From NCBI GenBank assembly GCA_001917175.1, contig MNTV01000041.1, positions 1 through 59,050 on the forward strand: a stretch of DNA of 59,050 bases, written 5' to 3'. The DNA is from Azospirillum sp. 51_20 (GTDB taxonomy: Bacteria > Pseudomonadota > Alphaproteobacteria > RF32 > CAG-239). Within the stretch, counting starts at the first letter, position 1, and each line of letters opens with the position of its first letter. The position numbers and the translations under genes were made by a program. This document shows positions 56,569 to 59,050 of this stretch, piece by piece. The notes under the pieces are model-generated. The model made no database searches, was not told the origin of the DNA, and saw only the letters and a list, made by a program, of their open reading frames with translations.

Positions 56569-58221
56569 TCAGCCTCCGTACAACCAAACAATTCCGATAA
56601 CGGCAAAACCGAGCAGCATGAACAGCAGCATGCCCGTAACCGTTCCCGAATGAATGCGGCGAAAAAGAAAAATCATAAAACCGAGTGCATTCTGCACCGA
56701 ACTGATGATCGTACGTTCGATAAACACAAAATCCACCGTCAGCCACAACAGACGCCCGATCACCTTGACCGGCGTGATAATCAGCAATTCATATGCCGTT
56801 CCCACATAATCGGCCTCCTGCAAAACGTCGTTGTCGTACAAAGCGTCCAACCGGCGCAAAGGACGCAGGAAAAACAATCCCAGCCAGGCCGCAAGAAGCG
56901 GCGTCAGCCATAACGGGGAAAGACGGAAAGACCAGCATAAAACGGCAGCGGCAGCAGCCACCGGCAGCCAGGACGGCAGCGGCGGATTTTTCAGCATTGC
57001 CTGCACCCGTTCGTCCGCCCGGCTCTCTCCCAGCAGAATCTGCGACAGCACGTGCGCGCTCGCCGCCGCAAACAACAGCGCATAGCCCCCGGCCAGCCAC
57101 GGGCTGCCTTCCGCGGTTTTGAACAAGACCGAAAAAAAGGCCGCCAGTACCAGAAGCGCCAACAAAAAGGTAAATTTAAGGCTTTTCAAAAAGCCGCCCG
57201 TTTCCGAAACCTGAGTTTCGTTGGAAGCCGCGGCGCAAATCAGCATCAGAACCTGCCCGAACAAAAACGCCGCGGTCAGAAGCGAAGCAAACTGCAAACT
57301 GTCGAGCCGGCTGCCGAAAGCGGCAAAAGCATAAACCAACCCCCAGAACATGAGGGCAAAATAAACCGCCTTTTGTTTGAGATTATCAATTGCCAGAGCG
57401 CCCCAAACGCCCCACAAAACGGAAGAAAGGGCAAAAATTTTGAGCAGCGGATAGGAAAAAGGAGAAATTTGCAGCAAAGATTCCGTTTTTAAAAGCAGCA
57501 GGTAGCCGGTCAGCGGCGTTGCCGTAAACAAAACATAGTTCAAACGGTTGAAACCGAGCGTGCGCATTTCGGTATAAGCCCCATGAAACAAAAACAGTCC
57601 GGTTTTGACAAAGATGCAGAGCAAAAGCAGAATCGCGACAAAATCCTTATGATGACCGAATCGGGCATAGTCCGGCAGCTTGTCCAGTTCCAAACCGCCT
57701 CCCTGGCCGAGGATGACGGCAAAAATGCTGACCAGGCCGATATCGGCCAGGAAATTGGCATAAATATATTTCTTTTTGGCTTCAATATTGTTGACGGCGC
57801 TGAACACCAGGACGTCGCAGACGCCGACCGCCACCAGCATCTGGACATAGTTGCCGGCAAACACCAGCATCAAAGACGACAAAAGGTTCAGAAGCACCAG
57901 CCCGTTCAGGGAATTTTTGGCATTTTCGGCACCGAAAGTATTTTGCAGCAGCACCAGCAAAGCCAATATCGACAAGGCAAACACCAGATAAATGTTGCCG
58001 GCGTTGACGACAATTTCGAGATTAACCGCCAGATTGGGTATTTTCAGCCAGGGACAGTTCAGATACAAATCGGGCGCATTCCCAAGCAGCGACAAACGGT
58101 AAACAAAATAAGAAACCGCCGCTGCCGAGAACAGCGACCACAGCACCGGCAGCCGGTTTTTGGGAACCAGCTCGGAAATCAGCCCGGCGCCTAAAATCAA
58201 AATGAGTAATTCAACCAGCAT
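56569..58221 (-). CDS. nuoL: NuoL-position subunit, highly divergent
   Basis: 550 residues, shorter than the usual 610-650, with about 14-16 helices and the ATG at 58221 behind GGAAG. Identity comes mainly from its place before nuoM-nuoN. The TM5 motif GWE-x-VGL-x-SY reads VAVGVCDVLVFSA, so the key Glu is gone; KSAQ-x-PLH-x-WLPDA reads VKTGLFLFHGAYTEM, keeping only a Lys and a His; the following PTP-x-SALIHAATMV segment is unrecognisable. The long lateral helix may be represented by the C-terminal segment RRLDALYDNDVLQEADYVGT onward. Possibly a replaced or degenerate NuoL. Confidence 0.7.
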   Translation of the reverse strand: MLVELLILILGAGLISELVPKNRLPVLWSLFSAAAVSYFVYRLSLLGNAPDLYLNCPWLKIPNLAVNLEIVVNAGNIYLVFALSILALLVLLQNTFGAENAKNSLNGLVLLNLLSSLMLVFAGNYVQMLVAVGVCDVLVFSAVNNIEAKKKYIYANFLADIGLVSIFAVILGQGGGLELDKLPDYARFGHHKDFVAILLLLCIFVKTGLFLFHGAYTEMRTLGFNRLNYVLFTATPLTGYLLLLKTESLLQISPFSYPLLKIFALSSVLWGVWGALAIDNLKQKAVYFALMFWGLVYAFAAFGSRLDSLQFASLLTAAFLFGQVLMLICAAASNETQVSETGGFLKSLKFTFLLALLVLAAFFSVLFKTAEGSPWLAGGYALLFAAASAHVLSQILLGESRADERVQAMLKNPPLPSWLPVAAAAAVLCWSFRLSPLWLTPLLAAWLGLFFLRPLRRLDALYDNDVLQEADYVGTAYELLIITPVKVIGRLLWLTVDFVFIERTIISSVQNALGFMIFLFRRIHSGTVTGMLLFMLLGFAVIGIVWLYGG

Positions 58222-58265
58222 CAAATCTTCCGCTTCAACCGTTATTATCTGAATAATAACAAGAA

Positions 58266-58288
58266 ATAAGGGCTTTTAAAGCCCTTAT
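58266..58288 (-). terminator. weak terminator after 58313-58627
   Basis: ATAAGGGC/GCCCTTAT perfect stem; the following tract on the minus strand is only TTTCTTGTT. Confidence 0.5.
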
Positions 58289-58312
58289 CACCATCTGAAA
58301 AAAGTTTTATCG

Positions 58313-58627
58313 TCAGGCCAGCGCCTGCAAATTTCTGACTACGCGCACCGGCACCCTGTATTCGCGGGCAACGTCGTCGTTTTCAATCTCCACCATCAGC
58401 ACCTCGTTAACCGACTTTAAGGGCATGCGCGCTTCCCTGGCAATGGAATTCAGCATAAAAGCGCTTTCACGGCTGCGGTAAAGCAATGCCTGTTCGCCGC
58501 CGTCATAAACCAGACGCGGATTTTCGGGACCGCCTTCGCGGTATTCAATGATTATGAGTATCTCCCCGGCAGCATTCTGCAGCATATCATAACGCCCGGC
58601 CTGCTGTGAATTCTTCGTATCTGACAT
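58313..58627 (-). CDS. hypothetical protein, paralogue of 23249-23530
   Basis: 104 residues. PRLVYDGGEQALLYRS (about 38-53) matches PKLIYNGGESALLYRS in the other copy; then a helix and LMVEIENDDVAREYRVPVRV. SD AAGGAT eight nt before the ATG. It lies upstream of the nuoLMN group, separated by a weak terminator. No signal peptide; family unknown. Confidence 0.7.
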   Translation of the reverse strand: MSDTKNSQQAGRYDMLQNAAGEILIIIEYREGGPENPRLVYDGGEQALLYRSRESAFMLNSIAREARMPLKSVNEVLMVEIENDDVAREYRVPVRVVRNLQALA

Positions 58628-58741
58628 CTCCCAATATCCTTAAAAACGAGGTTTAATAATCAAATTTGAAACTGATGATAACATACAATTCTTAACAAAT
58701 AAACTATTTTTTATATTTTTTAATTTTTTTGGATTTTTTTA

Positions 58742-58770
58742 TTGACTAACCTTTTTTTATCCATTATACC
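58742..58770 (+). promoter_or_regulatory. promoter of tRNA-Lys
   Basis: TTGACT, 17-nt spacer, TATACC; the tRNA begins 18 nt later. Confidence 0.75.
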
Positions 58771-58788
58771 TTGCTTCGTTAAGTGAGC

Positions 58789-58864
58789 GGGCCCGTAGCT
58801 CAGCTGGTAGAGCATTTGACTTTTAATCAAAGGGTCATGGGTTCGAATCCCGTCGGGCTCACCA
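58789..58864 (+). tRNA. tRNA-Lys (anticodon TTT)
   Basis: 76 nt with encoded CCA. Cloverleaf: acceptor GGGCCCG/CGGGCTC, D arm GCTC/GAGC, anticodon arm TTTGA-CTTTTAA-TCAAA with anticodon TTT, T arm ATGGG-TTCGAAT-CCCGT. All stems pair (one G-T). Confidence 0.98.
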
Positions 58865-58870
58865 ATCGCA

Positions 58871-58900
58871 ACACCTTCCTTTTTGGAGGGTGTTTTTTTG
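58871..58900 (+). terminator. terminator after tRNA-Lys
   Basis: ACACCTTCC/GGAGGGTGT with TTTTT loop followed by TTTTTTT. Confidence 0.9.
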
Positions 58901-59050
58901 TTTAAAGACCTGATGTAATCGTACGGTTTCCTTAGGGTGTACGAGATTTTGCGGTCTTGTAATTTCAAGTTCGAAAGTAAAAGGTGCAAAATCTCTCTTT
59001 TTGTTTCTACTTTCGAACTCTGGAAGATTTGGTACGCATTATTACCCAAG
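58901..59050 (-). CDS. serine site-specific recombinase, C-terminal fragment (partial)
   Basis: At the window edge the minus strand reads QIFQSSKVETKREILHLLLS, then NLKLQDRKISYTLRKPYDYI, which matches the end of large serine recombinases and resolvases (F-x-SS-x-x-x-K-R-x-I-x-x-x-LL-x-NL-x-L-x-x-x-K-x-x-Y-x-L-x-KPF). The frame has no stop before running antisense through the terminator and tRNA-Lys, so the true end was probably lost when the fragment was joined there. The rest of the gene is outside the window. Confidence 0.6.

Noticed and set aside
58720..59049. 109-codon minus-strand ORF containing GEPDGIRTHDPLIKSQ
   Set aside because: The middle and end are the antisense translation of tRNA-Lys, a well-known artefact. 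Only the first ~50 codons look like real recombinase sequence.

Overview
The window looks like a contig from an uncultivated, probably host-associated alphaproteobacterium. The evidence is gene content and order: nuoL-nuoM-nuoN-birA-rnj in one tight run, a rarA ... rluC ... ATP12-family neighbourhood, a CarD-family regulator, RecX, an AsmA protein, rplM-rpsI with an N-terminally extended S9, and a long IleRS of the KxSKR type. Many genes use Shine-Dalgarno (SD) starts, but one class of small genes uses AT-rich leaders without SD. No rRNA, CRISPR array or complete insertion sequence was seen. One tRNA (Lys-TTT) lies near the right end. Both window ends look like assembly or recombination boundaries. 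At the left, the first 37 codons of mreB run straight into a Bacteroidota-like DUF4469-type sequence. At the right, the tail of a serine recombinase abuts tRNA-Lys.

Layout. 1-2.2 kb (minus): ddl, miaA and the 5' end of mreB. 2.3-4.5 kb (plus): a DUF3108 protein and a U32-family protein. 4.5-13.4 kb (minus): recX, an acidic pentapeptide-repeat protein, rarA, a P-loop kinase, an RluC-type pseudouridine synthase, AsmA, a short ATP12-like protein, acylphosphatase and a TPR-like protein. 13.5-17.5 kb: a lipoprotein, then about 2.4 kb of repeat-rich DNA with a tandem small-ORF/structured-RNA array, a broken HTH gene and short repeats, followed by apaG and a small lipoprotein. 17.7-22.8 kb (minus): CarD, trmL, ileS and a sugar O-acetyltransferase. 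22.9-27.1 kb (plus): small unknown genes, then two glycosyltransferases, the first fused to phosphoribosyltransferase- and HAD-like domains behind a long structured 5' leader. 27.1-31.1 kb: anmK, tyrS, rpmG and small genes. 31.2-38.3 kb: small unknown genes, a 3-methyladenine glycosylase, an ankyrin protein, a SixA-like phosphatase, a metallophosphoesterase and a kinase. 38.5-40.4 kb: a two-subunit CoA-transferase and a BOF protein. 40.5-44.5 kb: a lower-GC accessory segment with an HNH-like protein and an unknown protein. 44.5-49.6 kb (minus): rpsI, rplM, a cyclophilin, a Nudix hydrolase and mutS. 49.7-58.6 kb: an orphan PhoR-like kinase, rnj, birA, nuoN, nuoM, a very divergent nuoL and a small unknown gene. 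58.8 kb: tRNA-Lys.

The core genes cover cell-wall synthesis and recycling, translation and RNA modification, DNA repair and respiration. The unusual material lies between them. It comprises (i) long leaders in which a terminator-like hairpin is combined with possible SD sequestration; (ii) small genes sharing an ATTATTAA leader motif just downstream of good promoters; (iii) a palindromic repeat family that always sits immediately beyond an intrinsic terminator in the same polarity; (iv) two homologous copies of an unidentified structured element; and (v) complex I antiporter-like subunits that have lost several residues normally essential for proton translocation.
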